Positions 13,316-24,666 of a stretch of 64,000 nucleotides of DNA are shown one piece after another; position 1 is the stretch's first letter, and every line of letters begins with the position of its first letter. This DNA is from Chelonoidis abingdonii (taxonomy: Eukaryota > Chordata > Testudines > Testudinidae). Location of the stretch: the NCBI RefSeq assembly GCF_003597395.2, contig NC_133777.1, positions 11,276,214 through 11,340,213 of the forward strand, written 5' to 3'. Below the pieces are notes generated by a model that worked only from the letters and a program-made list of their open reading frames with translations, was not told where the DNA came from and did not search any database. Position numbers and translations under genes: made by a program.

Positions 13316-13446
13316 GGACTAGGTGCTCCAAGAAGCTGTCATTAATGGTGTCTAGAAACTTTATCTCTGCATCCCATCCTGAGGTGACATGTACCCAGTC
13401 ATTATGGGGAATAGTTAAAATCCTTTATTATAATTATTATTATTAT
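13171..13446. repeat. Simple repeats inside the CR1: C-run and (ATT)n
   Basis: A run of ten C lies at 13177-13186 and an ATT/TTA tract at 13429-13446. In the copies I recall, the latter position carries a shorter ATTATTATT, so this is a small local expansion. Confidence 0.7.
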
Positions 13447-14280
13447 TGAGTTTTCTGTGTGATTCATTTACAATTTTTGCTGTATTTGACTCTCTGATTT
13501 TTTCATATATAGTGCCATTCCCCCACCAACATGACCTCCTCTGTCATTCTTATGTATACTGCACCTTGGTATTACCATGTCCAATTGATTGTTATCATTA
13601 CACCAAGATTCTGTGATTCTTGTTATATCAATATTCTCATTTAATACCAGGCACTCAAGTTCACCTATGGAAGTATTTAGACTTTCAGCATTTGTATAAA
13701 AGCACTTATAAAATTTGTCACTCTTTAGTTGTCTGACTTCATGTGATGTAATTGAGTGGGACTCTTTTTCATTTTACTGTTTCTCTCCATTTCATGCCTG
13801 TGCTTTATATTCTCTTTACTAGGTTATAGAGAATCCATGTTAATAGATCATCCCCTGTGGAATGTCTCTGTCTGAACCTTGTACTCCCCTGTACCTGTCA
13901 GTTTTCTCTCAGCCTGTAGTTTATAAATTCCTCTGTGGCCTTTTTAATTTTACATGTCAGCAGTCTGGTTCCATTTTGGTTTAGGTGGAACCTCTCTTTC
14001 CTGTATAGGCTTCTCCTTCTCCCAAAGGTTCCCCAGCGAAGGTTCCCCAGTTGCTAATAAATGTAAAGCCTTCCTCCCCATACCATTATCTCATCCATTC
14101 ACTGAGACCATGCAGTTCTGCCTCTCTAACTGGCCCTGTGTGGGAGTGGAAGCATTTCAGAGAATGTTACCATGAAGGAGTGCTGGAATTCTCTTCTTCT
14201 CTAGTGCCGATACAGTTAGCTCACGTCTGCCCCCATCCACTTTTTATGGTAGCCCCTGCTCAGAATACAGCTCAGCTCAT

Positions 14281-15544
14281 TTTCTTGATCTTCTGCCATA
14301 GAAGATTGGTTAATGGTTTTTAGCTAGTTAAAATTATATGAATCTGGTTATTGCAGGAGAGATTTAGAGGCCATCTTAGGGGGAGGTTACTTTCTAGGCA
14401 AGAGTAAAAACCAGGAAAAGAGGGAATATGTAAGTGTGAGTTCACCCTTTAGAAGCAGCTAGAGGAACAGAATTTAATGCAGCCTTGCAAAAATATACTT
14501 GTGTGGGCTAAGATATTTTTTGAATGCAGAAATAAAATATTAGTTTCCTCATGTTTTCCATAAATATGGATGAACAGATTTTGTGCCTAGACAGGTAAAA
14601 TTTTCCTATGTGATTCCTCTCCTGTAATGGGAATCCAGTGAGAAGTTATGGGTGAAGTATTCTTTAAATTTCCTTTAGAATAGTTATTTTGTTGTATAAA
14701 CTGTGAGAATTGTGACTGGTAACTGTTTCAGAGTATAAGAGAGTGATTCTAGTCCAAGGTAACTGATCAAGGGATGTGAACATGCGAGACTATACTGACA
14801 TGGCCAGATTAATTGTGGAGGACTTGATTGGCTGGTCTCGAACAGATGTGAATAGGAAATATGGTAGGAAGAGCTCATCTGAAGCTGAGGCGTCAGCCAT
14901 AAATCAAGATAGAATCAGTGAGTTCATATTAGAGGGGAGTTAGTTCTGAGTGGGAACAGAGTCATATAGATGGATGGAGGTGATTGACTAATAGAGGTAA
15001 AGTTAAATGAACAAAACACAATAAAGTTATTTTATAAATGTGGGGACTAGAAAGCACATCTAGTCACATTAAAATGCCTGTGATATGAAAAGAAGCGAAA
15101 AGAGAGAGACGACATAGGTGATTTGATCAGTTGGTATTGTTTACTGTACAGAATATAAATTGTATGACTGCTTGCCATGTGGCATATATATGAGCCATGA
15201 GCAATGTAAGGCTTTCAGAGACTACGTACAACTTCTCTGGGTGACAGTCCATGAATAGAGGATTTGTTAGAGAAAGAGAATAAAACAGATGCAATGGGTT
15301 TACTCACCCTGGTCAGCTGCTGGGAGTGTAAGGTAGTGATGAGGAGTCCATGAGAGCAGAGCAGGGAAGAGGAGTAGAATGACAGTTGCCTGAACAGTCA
15401 TGGTTATGACACACACATCAATGGATAATCCATGTATTTAAATAAAATTATAAACAAAAAGGAACATTAGGATTGCAGAGGCAAGCACCCAAAAGTTAGG
15501 AAAAGCCAGGAAATGCCAAAAATAAGGTTGTATGCAGGGTCCTA
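14281..15544. other. Unclassified intron
   Basis: AT-rich; no element recognised. The minus-strand frame at 14684-14878 has no motif. Confidence 0.45.
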
Positions 15545-16165
15545 GCCCAAGCTCCCAGTTCAAATCACCACCCCTTGGAGTCATGGCTCCAGACCCAGTC
15601 TCCTTGCTCAGCCAGTGCTATTCTTGCTCCCTATCTGAGTCCTAGTCTCCCGCATAGGCTCCTTTTTTCCAGGCTCCTTGCCCAGCTGGGCTCTTGTCTC
15701 CCACTCAGGTTCCGGATCTGATCTCAATACCTCCCACCTCAGTCCTAGTCTCTCCCTTTTCCTGTCCCACCATACAAGTTCTTTGTGCCCTCTTCATTTC
15801 TTTGTCCGCACTGCCTGGGTGCCAGCCCAAGTAGCACAGAGAGCACAGGAGACAGTCTCTCTACTCACAGTTCCTGTGCTGGGTGCTACTGTGGCTCCCA
15901 GCAATGTGGAGGAGCAATTGCAGGGAAAGTCCTGCTGAGCCCTTGCAGCCGTAGGCTTAGAGCATGCTCAGTGCAGATAGAAGCATTGGAGAATTTTGTT
16001 GCCAAACGCCTAACAAGTTTTTACTGAGCAGATGGAGAAAGAGATTTTTCAGTGGGCTTATAACTTGTCTAACTATGGGTGTTTTTTCATGGGGATAGAA
16101 AAAGACACATCCCTGACACCAAGACAACCCTCCTGCCAAATGTTGTAAGATGTATTTATTTTTAA
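15545..16165. repeat. Unclassified interspersed repeat with CT-rich degenerate tandem units
   Basis: From 15545 to 15780 the sequence repeats diverged words of the type AGTCTCCTTGCTCAGCC and AGTCCTAGTCTCCC. It then enters a more constant part with GCTCCCAGCAATGTGGAGGA and TTCAGTGGGCTTATAACTTG. I recall this second part as a repeated sequence of turtle genomes but cannot name its class. Open frames here (86 and 80 codons) are not supported as genes. Confidence 0.4.
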
Positions 16166-17554
16166 TTGTGGGCAAAACATATTTTCCCTCTTCTCATTCT
16201 TGGACATTGCAGAACCGGTTTTCTTTAAATATTCTTAGGAGAGGAAAACACAGCCTGAGATGGACACCCAGCGTGGAAAATTTCCACCCAAACTGTTAGC
16301 TTGGTAAAGCTATAAGCAGCTGAAAACATATTCTTATAATGGGAAGTGTTGGGCAGCTGAAAGAATAAGTGCATTATGAGCTTCATCTCTCATTAGTGGT
16401 CCCAGACTGGATTGATCCCATGTTGAGATACTGGGTTTTGTGATTCATGCATGGCAACACCAATCTCTGTCCCTAGGCTGGGAAGCTGGTGTTAATCCTT
16501 CCTTAGTAACTATATGTTATGTTCCTTAGCTAGAAAACTGGGGGATAAGCAGAAATGGCACAGGGTCAGAGAGAAGCAAGAATGTCAGTTGCGGGGTGGG
16601 AAGAGAACTTGGTGATGGGATATATAATTTGTGGGAAAGGCTATCATGAGGATCCTCAGTTCACAGCTTGTCGGGCGAGACTCTGAACTGTTGAAGAACC
16701 CATCTGCTTGTCTTGTCACCTGTCTTTCCCATCCAAGTTACAAATGGCTGAGATGGACATGGGATGATAAAAGCACATGTTCATTTGATTCTGAGAGAAG
16801 CATTGATTGAGTTGAATGAGACAGTATATTTCAGAGTTCCCGTGTCAGGTTATACCATAGCCTCAGCCCCTGAGAATAAGACTTCATTCTTCCGGGACTA
16901 AAAATGCAAGCAGAGAGTATATATGTGGAAGGACATATATGGGAAGCAAGAGTAATCTAGAAAAAAATAAGCCCTCTAAGTTGCTTGGTGTCAGTTCAAA
17001 GGTAGTGAGAGCTGCTTGATATTTTTATTTTTATGGAATTAGTCTGGCTTTTTTTAAAAAATACTCTTTTAATTGAGGTCTCAACTAGAGAGTCATTGAT
17101 ATGTATATACATGTGTGTCTACCTTTTAGTTCTCATTTACAAAGTAGTGTGAATATTGTCATCCTGAGAGAGAACTATTTAGAGGTGTCTGATGAGAAAA
17201 TTATTTGGTGGTTTGTGACTAGAAACCTTTGGCTGAAAGATGACCGGCAAAAGAGGTAGAGAAGGGCGAGGTAGAGGAGAGGCTTGTGCCTTTTTTGTAG
17301 TTGTTGCTTTTATGGCTAAGGAAGGTTTGAAAGGCTTTTCTCAATTTTATTTTTGTTTGTTTGTCCACCCTGCAAGACGCTGTAGTGAAATTATGACATC
17401 ACAAGAGAGTGAAAGCTGAGAAGGGAAAGGATTTTTAGTTGGGCTGGTTACTTAAAACTTTGTTTTTTGTTAACACCAACTTAGTGTACTACTGGAAGGT
17501 GCACAGATACTACAATTGCAGTACAAGAACCTGTATAGAATAGATTAAACTTTA
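16166..17554. other. Unclassified intron
   Basis: No family recognised; a few short GA-rich patches only. Confidence 0.45.
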
Positions 17555-18288
17555 GCTGTTGGGAGTGGTGCACTGTGGGCAGCTATCCCAGCGTTCAAGT
17601 GGCTGGAACGTGCTTTTCAAAACAGGGGGATGGGGTGGAGTGTGACAGGGAGCGTGGGGGAGACAGAGAGAGTGGATTTTTGGAGCTGACACTGTTCTCA
17701 GCTCCCTGCCTTGCAAGTTCTAAGGACTGGAAGATACATAGCACCTGCCTTCAATCATTTAAAAAGTTTAGACCCCTTCCCCCACCCCTCTCTTATTCTC
17801 TAAATGCAAATTATGCACGCCTAAATAGCCTTCAGACCACATAAGCAGCTGTTCAACACGGACTTCCCCCTTCCCCTTGGCCGTGTGGCTTCTCTCCTCA
17901 AGCAAACAGCTGTGAACATTCCAAAGCAATTCCCCTGCCTGCCTCTGCTTGCTCGCTCAAGCAAACAGGAGCTGTGTTTGTTTTTTAGATAAGCAGCTCC
18001 GGGGAGCCCGTGAGTTCAGCCACTCTTCCGGTTTGTTGTGAACAGTCATTCTGGGATACCTCCTAATACCCTGTAGGCCAATTACAGCGCTTTTGGTGGC
18101 CACACTTGACGAGCAGCGCTGCATCACCAGCGCTGCAGTCGTTATCCCCCAAGCAGACCAGGTATACAGCCAGCGCTGCAGCCAGGGAGTTGCAGCGCTG
18201 TATGTGCCTTGCAGGTGTGGACAGTTATTAAGTTGCAGCGCTGTAAACACACCACCAGCTCTGCAATTCTCCAGCCATGGCCAAACTC
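17555..18288. mobile_element. Non-autonomous DNA element rich in CAGCGCTG palindromes
   Basis: The left end region carries GGGAGTGGTGCACTGTGGGC. The right third (18080-18245) holds five copies of the 8-bp palindrome CAGCGCTG and ends near CTCTGCAATTCTCCAGCCAT. I recall these as parts of one turtle repeat family with hAT-like behaviour. Neither terminal repeats nor a target duplication could be delimited here, so the borders are approximate. Confidence 0.6.
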
Positions 18289-20189
18289 AATACAAAATAG
18301 AGTTCCTAATTTAGTACAGATGTATCCCACTCTATCATATCATCTACTCCTGATGAATTGATGAGCCAAAATTTGCTTATTGTTGTACCATTACTTCTTC
18401 ACATTTATGTTAGAAAGCATCTGAACTAAAGATTTAAGCTAAATCCCAGTTCTCTGAAAAGTATGTCATATATGAAGCCATCCCTGTATAGAAATATATA
18501 TCCATCAAATGTGTTGAAAAGGATTTTGTTCACTTGACGTTCTACCCACATTACTTCCGTGGTGTCTGTTTTGTCTGGGCCAGGGAGATTTACCTGTGTT
18601 AAGCCCGATTGTGAATGGTGACAGTTCAGGCCTTGCTTCTTGTTTTGAAATTTCCTCTTGTTTCCATTAATTGGACGTAGGAGTCTGAAAGGGGTTGTGG
18701 GGAGGGGAAGGAAAGAACTTCAGCTGATTTCCTCATAATGAAAAAGTCTGTTAATGTTTTCTTTAAATCACTGTTAATTAAGCAAAAGGCAAGTTTAACA
18801 CTAGGAATGGGAACACTTCCATACCATCAAAAAGGCACCGAGTAGAAAATATCATTACAATTCTACTTTCCAAAGCAACTCTTTCAGGCTTCAATCCGCA
18901 CAGAAGCGATAGAGCAAGCGAACTGTGTGTTTGTTTTTGGATTAATATTTGAAGTTAACTCATGTGGAAATAAAGTGGATTTTACTGTGACTAGAATCTG
19001 TCATTAAAAAGCCATTATCAAAGCAGACCAGTACAATTCCTGCTCTTTTATTGCTAACAACAAAACAATCTCTTCTTAAAAAAAAAAACACAAAACAAAA
19101 CAACCCCCAAGCCCCTCTCTCCTTCCCCCTGCTGTCCCTCCCCCCGATATTTTCTCTTAGAGAATGGTTGAGAAGTCTAAACAGAAAAGAACCTTGGTGA
19201 AGTGAGGCAGCTGAGAGATTTATTGATCAATAAAGCAGACAATTACAGCTTGTTTATAAAGGGAAAAAAACCCCTCGGCCCTGTGAGCAACACTGAAACT
19301 GTAATAATGATAGCTCTGGCATCCAGCTTGAAACTATAAAAGTCAATAGGAAGATATAGGATTTCAATAAAATTATGACACTAGATAAACTTTACCCCAG
19401 GAACAAATTTTCCCTAGGTATGTGACTGACTCCAGTTAGATTTGTAACTTTAATTTCTATCTTATTGATTTTTTTCCCTCTACAACTAATTAGAAAGTCA
19501 GTGGTGTATTCTGTATGTGTGTTTGGGGAGGAGTTAATACGCACCAACAGGAGTAGAGGAACAGTCCAAAAATGAGTGGGTCAAATTGCTTTTTAAAAAC
19601 ATTTTTGTAAGCTATGTTTTACTCTTTCCTTAGCTGCCTCTCCTGTTCAACCCAGGAGTCCCCTCTCGCTCCTATGTTTGTGTTCCTTGGAGACATGGTT
19701 GGGCACTCCAGACACTCAATGTTACTATATCAGTGGTATGAGATTTCTTAATAGAGAAGACTGTAGCTATGTATTTTATATGTTAGCAGCCTCTCTCTCT
19801 ATCCCTAGAATCCACCTGTAGGAGGCAAAAGGACCTGCTAATAGTATTGTAGCTCCTAGATCACTACTTTCTGGTGCCTACACTCTAGTGAAAAGTGACC
19901 TTCCTTATCTTGAAGCCATTCTTCCTGTTATGGATTCATGTAAGGAAATAATTAAATGACAGGAGCATGGAGAGAAAGTTGATCCTGAAGAGAGTGTTCT
20001 GTGAAGATGCGATTCCTTAGGTGAATGTAACTGGTTTCCAAGGGATTGAGTCCAGTTCATGTCTGGGATTACAACTCAGCTTTCCCTCCCAGTTACTCTG
20101 CAGTGACAGGGCAAGGGTCTCTTGGGTGAATCTCTTATAATTAATCATTTCCTTTCCTCCTGCTGATCTCACAAATCTCCTCTTTTAAG
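18289..20189. other. Unique-looking AT-rich intron
   Basis: No repeat recognised from 18300 to about 20190 apart from an A/C-rich simple stretch at 19079-19115. The block 18720-19060 (many TTAATTA, ATTAAT and TCATTAAAA words) is a weaker candidate for conserved noncoding DNA. Confidence 0.4.
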
Positions 20190-21440
20190 CGTATTCACCA
20201 AGATGTTGCAGAAGAGAATGAAGAGATACATGGAAGCAGCAGTTGCAGGAAACAGGCCAATTTCAGACCATGATGAAGTAGAACAAATGAGCTATTTGTG
20301 ATCAGACAGATATCAGAAAAGTACATGGAACATACCAGAACCTGCTGCAACAACTTTATAGGCTTCAAACAGACTTTTGATAGCATTTGGCAGATGGGAT
20401 TGTGGCAAATTTTGGCAATATATGGCATCCCCAAGAAATAGATCAAGCCGACAGAAAACATTTACAAGAAGTCCATGAGTACAATGAGAGTAGACAAGAA
20501 ACTGGTGGAATGGTTCATGAAAGCCACAAGAGTGAGTCAATACATGCTATCACCAGATTTGTACAACTTCGTACTGGAAGTAGTAGTGGTTATAGCACTG
20601 GGAGATGGAATGGGAGGAGTCATGTTATGTGAGAGGCTTGCAAATAACCTTAGATTACAGATCTGAAACATAGCACTGATGGAGGATTTACACAGAATAG
20701 CTGACAAGGTAGACAGGGAAGCGGAAGATTTGGATTGAAGAGCAGTACAGAAGAGACAAAATGATGGCAATAGGCAGAGGTAAAGATCAAAGTTGGAGGC
20801 AAAAAATTAGAAGAAGTGGAAAAATGTGTGTACCTTGGAGGATGAATATTGAAGAATAGGAATTGTGTAGATGAGGTAATCAGAATAGATTAGCCACTGC
20901 TGTATTCAGAAAACTTTGCAAGACCTGGGATGTTAAAGACATTTTGATCAAAATGAAAATCAGCATATATGAAACAATTGTTATGATGACACTGCTGTAT
21001 GAGTCAGAATGTTGGAGTCTGAGGAAAGCTAGTAAATGAAAGATATTGATTGCAGAAATGAACTGGCTGAGGGGCATACTAAGTTTCAAGACTGGAGAAG
21101 AAAATGCAGTGATAAGAAAATGGCTAGGGCAAAAAATGATGCCATTATAGAAGATTCAAGAAAGATGACTGATGGTTTTCACAGATGTCGAGAATGGAAC
21201 AGGAAAGGATACCATATCTGGTGATTCACATCAGAGTGGGAGGAACCAGAAATAGAGGAAGACTGAGAATGATGGTTTTCACAGGATACCATATCTGGTG
21301 ATTCACATCAGAGTGGGAGGAACCAGAAATAGAGGAAGACTGAGAATGCATTGGATAGACATGGTGAAGAATAACATTGAACAAAAAGGTTTAAAGATGA
21401 ATGAAGCTGTGAAGCTAGCATAAGGCAGAAAGTGGTAGAA
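20190..21440 (+). pseudogene. RTE-type LINE reverse transcriptase remnant
   Basis: Translating the + strand across frames gives an ordered set of landmarks: GFKQTFDSIWQMGLWQIL-like, then a 'MSTMRVDKKLVEWF' block, QYMLSPDLYNFVLE, NNLRL, and KLEEVEKCVYLGG-like. These are followed by LLYESECWSLRK, ILIAEMNWLRGILS-like and, near 21240-21340, VGGTRNRGRLRM-like. This is the RT-to-C-terminus order of RTE-clade elements. Frames shift repeatedly, stops are common and the YADD-type catalytic box was not found where expected, so the copy is dead. Confidence 0.8.
21171..21347 (+). repeat. Tandem duplication inside the RTE remnant
   Basis: 21171-21270 is followed directly by a second copy, 21271-21347. 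The copies are otherwise essentially identical. The second copy lacks 23 bp that sit between GATGGTTTTCACA and GGATACCATATCTGG in the first. Confidence 0.9.
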
Positions 21441-23028
21441 CAGAATTATTTCGGCCACTTTGTCACTGCTGAGCTGAGAGATAGGAATTGAAGAAGAATA
21501 CGATGTTTTAGAATCCTGTGCAAAGTCTGTGTACGTGTTATGTGTTACATTGATCACATGCACCTGAAGAAGAAAACTGTAAATCCATAGTGCCCTCGCA
21601 GCTGGAGTACTGGGAAAGAGCTTGTTTAAGCTAGAGGGCAAGTTGGTGGGAGGGGGGAGATGTCAGGCCTGGTCCCAGAGGCTGGGCAGTTGGGCAATGA
21701 GATCTCAGCTCTCAGGAAGGGGTGCTGGAAAGAGGATTTGCACCCCAAAATGTGCCAAGAGAGACCCTAAGCCAGTCAGAATGCCTGGATTTTGTTCAGA
21801 CTCCAGAAGCTTAAAATACATGAAAATACAGCATTTGGATCACTTCCCAGCAGGCTGGTGAATGTCCAGTAGGGGGAGTCAGCTAGACATGTGACATGGG
21901 TCATTATATTATTACCCCAACAGCATGGGAAAGCTAGTGCACGTTTCCCTGCATGTTCATCAGGTCAGGGAATTCAGGTTAGAGAGCAAAATGAGTACAG
22001 TCCACTGAAATAAATCAGAGAGCAAACACTTCTGGCGATACGGCGGCTAAGCACTCTTTACGTCACTACAGTTCCTGGGTTCTCAACTGAGATGACCAGC
22101 AATCCCTCTCAGCAAAACTGGAAACTAGGTTTTATTATCCAACTATTCCTTGAACATATGGAAAGGAGTGAGCTGGAGAAGGAGGAGAGTGAGCCAACCA
22201 GGACTAGAGCAGAGCAACAGGTTGATTGGAAATGCTCTGTTGTAGGACAAAGCTGAGCTGTTAGCAGTGATACGGTTAGCATGGGAATGTCTGTAGGACA
22301 AAATTATCTAATCAAAGGGCAGTCCCTGTGTGACAGCTGCTGGTGACCCAAAATCCCTATTTAGTTGGATCCCAGAAATGTCAGTTCTGATGATGGGTTT
22401 TGGGATGTGGACCTGTCCCCTCAGAACTGGACTAGCAGCACAAGCTTGTTTCATTCTATCCAACAATGGCTTGATGACTACTTTTGGTGATTCTCAACCA
22501 GGCTAGACATGAATCAGTGGCTTAGAGGTGACAGGGTCCCCCTCTCATCATCTTTGATCTGAGAAACCCAGTCTTCCTTAGGGAGAAGCAAACAGCCCAT
22601 AAGATATTTTAGTGAGTGGATTTTCTTAATCTAAGCATTCACAGACACTCTATAATTTTTCCTGCTACAGAGTTAAAAAACAAAACCACAGCACATGGTT
22701 CTCGGGGAAGGTATGGCTTCTCTTGACTAAGAGGCAGTGAGCCCAGGATAAGGCTGGAGTACATGCCACCCAAATTAGGATCATCTCAGCTTCTTTCTTT
22801 AGTGCTGAGGTAAGGTGGGTGGTCCTGTGAACACTTATTAGAATTTTGTTATGAAATAGTAGGGTTGGGGTGATTTACCTTGGTCGAAGGCAGTTGAGGC
22901 TCGCAAAAATACCCTGAAGTGCAATTTATTTATGTATTTATTTAATTTTTTGCTTTTGGAATGGACTACATTGTTCTAAATGTCAGGTATTTTAAACCAA
23001 CTGTCTTGGCAGAGAATATCCCCTATAA
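21441..23028. other. Intron with probable but unnamed repeats
   Basis: Apart from copy A at 21959-22037, the segment 21600-21940 (GATCACTTCCCAGCAGGCTG near 21838) looks like interspersed repeat sequence of unknown class. It could be the body of the same element as copy A. Confidence 0.35.
21959..22037 (+). repeat. Repeat copy A, related to 23802-23888
   Basis: Both copies share GAATTCAGGTTA, a TCC-CTG-AATAAA block and GAGAGCAAA. In copy A these read GTCCACTGAAATAAATCAGA and GAGAGCAAACACTTC. The embedded AATAAA and the family feel suggest the 3' part of an LTR, but no TG/CA ends were located. Confidence 0.5.
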
Positions 23029-23282
23029 TAGGGGTTCTCAACCTTTTTCTTTCTGAGGCCCCCCTCAACAAACTATAAAAGCTCCTTGGCCCATGTATGC
23101 CACAATAATTGTTTTTTCTGCATATAAAAGCCAGAGATGGCATTAGGGGGTAGCAAACAGGGCAGTTGCCTGGGGCATCACAACACAGGGGGCCCCCATG
23201 AAGCTACATTGCTCAGCTTTGACTTCAACCCCTTGGTGGACCTCCTGAAGCCTGTTCACGGATCCCTGGCTGAGAACCTCTG
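23029..23282. mobile_element. hAT-type non-autonomous element
   Basis: Terminal inverted repeats: TAGGGGTTCTC at 23029 and CAGAGGTTCTC as the complement of the right end (9 of 11 match). Flanks are CCCTATAA (23021-23028) and CCCTGCAA (23283-23290), a 6-of-8 duplication of hAT length. The interior (TTTCTTTCTGAGGCCCCC, TGCATATAAAAGCCAG, GGGGGTAGCAAACAGGGCAG) matches a frequent turtle repeat I recall. No transposase coding. Confidence 0.85.
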
Positions 23283-24110
23283 CCCTGCAAGGCCTCTGAA
23301 AGTCCACCCTATGTAAAGTGATACAAGTTGAACGCTAGGCCATTCTGTGCTCAGTGTGTTGTTCAGGAACAAAAAATAAACATCTCCAATGAAAGGTTGC
23401 TCCTGTAAAACTGTGTTTGTCAAGTGCTGCCACCTCCCTTCTTGCTAAGAGTTAGAAGATAGTCTTTCTGTGTAAATGGGAAAAGAAATAAATGGGGTCT
23501 CTGATTCTTCTCTGGAGAGCGAAGACCTTCGTGATAAACAGGGTTTATCATATGCTTAGCATGGAGCTTTCTATGGGGGCCCCATAGTAACCATACATCA
23601 GCAACATCAGACAACAGATACTACCTGCCTCAAAGATGCTGATGAAGAAAATAAATGGGATTAGCAGTCTGAATGGCAATTCAAAACGTCATGTATGTTT
23701 AGCATGCAGTTTCCATTTAAGGAGTGATATGCATATAGAGATTAGATGAGTGATAAGTTATTTGATCTCCTTTTAATCACATCGCAGAATTTTGATGTTT
23801 GTCAAGTCTGAGAATTCAGGTTATACAGCAGAGCCAAGCAAATAAGCATGGTCCTCTGGAATAAACCTGAGAGCAAAAATTCCTCCGGAATCCTCTGCAC
23901 TGACTTTTATGTTGTTTCCAATTCACCCTGATGTATAAATGCATGAAGTCTGTTGGTATAGATGCAGTTATGGGCAAATTTTATTACCAAAATGCCAAAA
24001 CAGTATTAAAAATTCATTTAGCTTTACAATTGTGCAGCTTGGACTCCACACCTGGCCACCTATGACTCCAGACCTGGCCACTGTTGTGATTTGTAATCTG
24101 AGGTTGCTGT
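23283..24110. other. Unclassified intron apart from repeat copy B
   Basis: Nothing named besides 23802-23888. A 64-codon minus frame (23420-23614) has no motif. Confidence 0.4.
23802..23888 (+). repeat. Repeat copy B, related to 21959-22037
   Basis: It carries GAGAATTCAGGTTATACAGC and GTCCTCTGGAATAAACCTGA then GAGAGCAAAAATTCCTCC. It has the same order of blocks as copy A, 1.8 kb away in the same orientation, with roughly one in four positions differing. Confidence 0.5.
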
Positions 24111-24666
24111 TGTCATAGGCATAAATCCCAATTCTGAACCTTAGCATCCAAAATGTGGGTGCCTAGCATAAACCCTCCAAGCTTAATTACCAGCTTGGAT
24201 CTGATAGCGCTGCCACCAGCCAGATTTCCAGTCTCTGGCGCCCTCTGGTCTCCCCAAACCTTCCCTGGGGAAAAGAAAAAGAACATAAAATGTCTCTGTA
24301 CAAGGTGACAATAATCAGGGTCAATTGCTTAAAGAAAAATGAATAAACAGCCTTATTCAAAAAGATAACATTTAAAACATTCCAGCAAACTACACATCAG
24401 TAAATAAAAACATCATAAAACCTATTGTCTTCCTACCTTTGTACTTACACTTGAACAGAAGATTAGAAAAGCCTGGAGATAGAAATCACTCTCATAGCCG
24501 AGAGTGCACGAACAGAGACACCAGACAAAGACACACACCAAAAATTCCCTCCCTGAGCTTGAAAAAATCCGGTTTCCTGATTGGTCCTCTGGTCAGGTGT
24601 GTGGTTCCCTTTGTTAACCCTTTACAGGTAAAAGAAACATTAACCCTTAGCTATCTGTTTATGACA
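24111..24666 (-). mobile_element. Solo LTR (endogenous retrovirus-like), minus orientation
   Basis: The 556 bp run from TGTCATAGGCATAAATCCCA to GCTATCTGTTTATGACA. They have TG/CA ends and inverted termini (TGTCATA and TATGACA). Flanks GCTGT (24106-24110) and GTTGT (24667-24671) agree at 4 of 5, consistent with a short target duplication. On the minus strand a CCAAT box lies in GAGGACCAATCAGG. I recall this LTR as common in turtles. No internal viral genes flank it, so it is read as a solo LTR left by LTR-LTR recombination. Confidence 0.82.

Larger units (their letters stand above)
10721..14280 (-). mobile_element. Long decayed CR1 LINE, nearly full coding span
   Basis: The element's 3' end is at 10721 (ATAAGAATGGCCACCTGGGT on the + strand is its complemented terminus). 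Moving up the window it passes through the 3' region, reverse transcriptase, endonuclease and, at about 13480-14250, sequence I recall as the 5' portion of turtle CR1 copies. Indels and stops break all frames. It is one of the longest single elements in the window and is interrupted at 10878-11057 by a SINE. The 5' limit is approximate, because similarity to the remembered consensus fades after about 14210. Confidence 0.88.
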
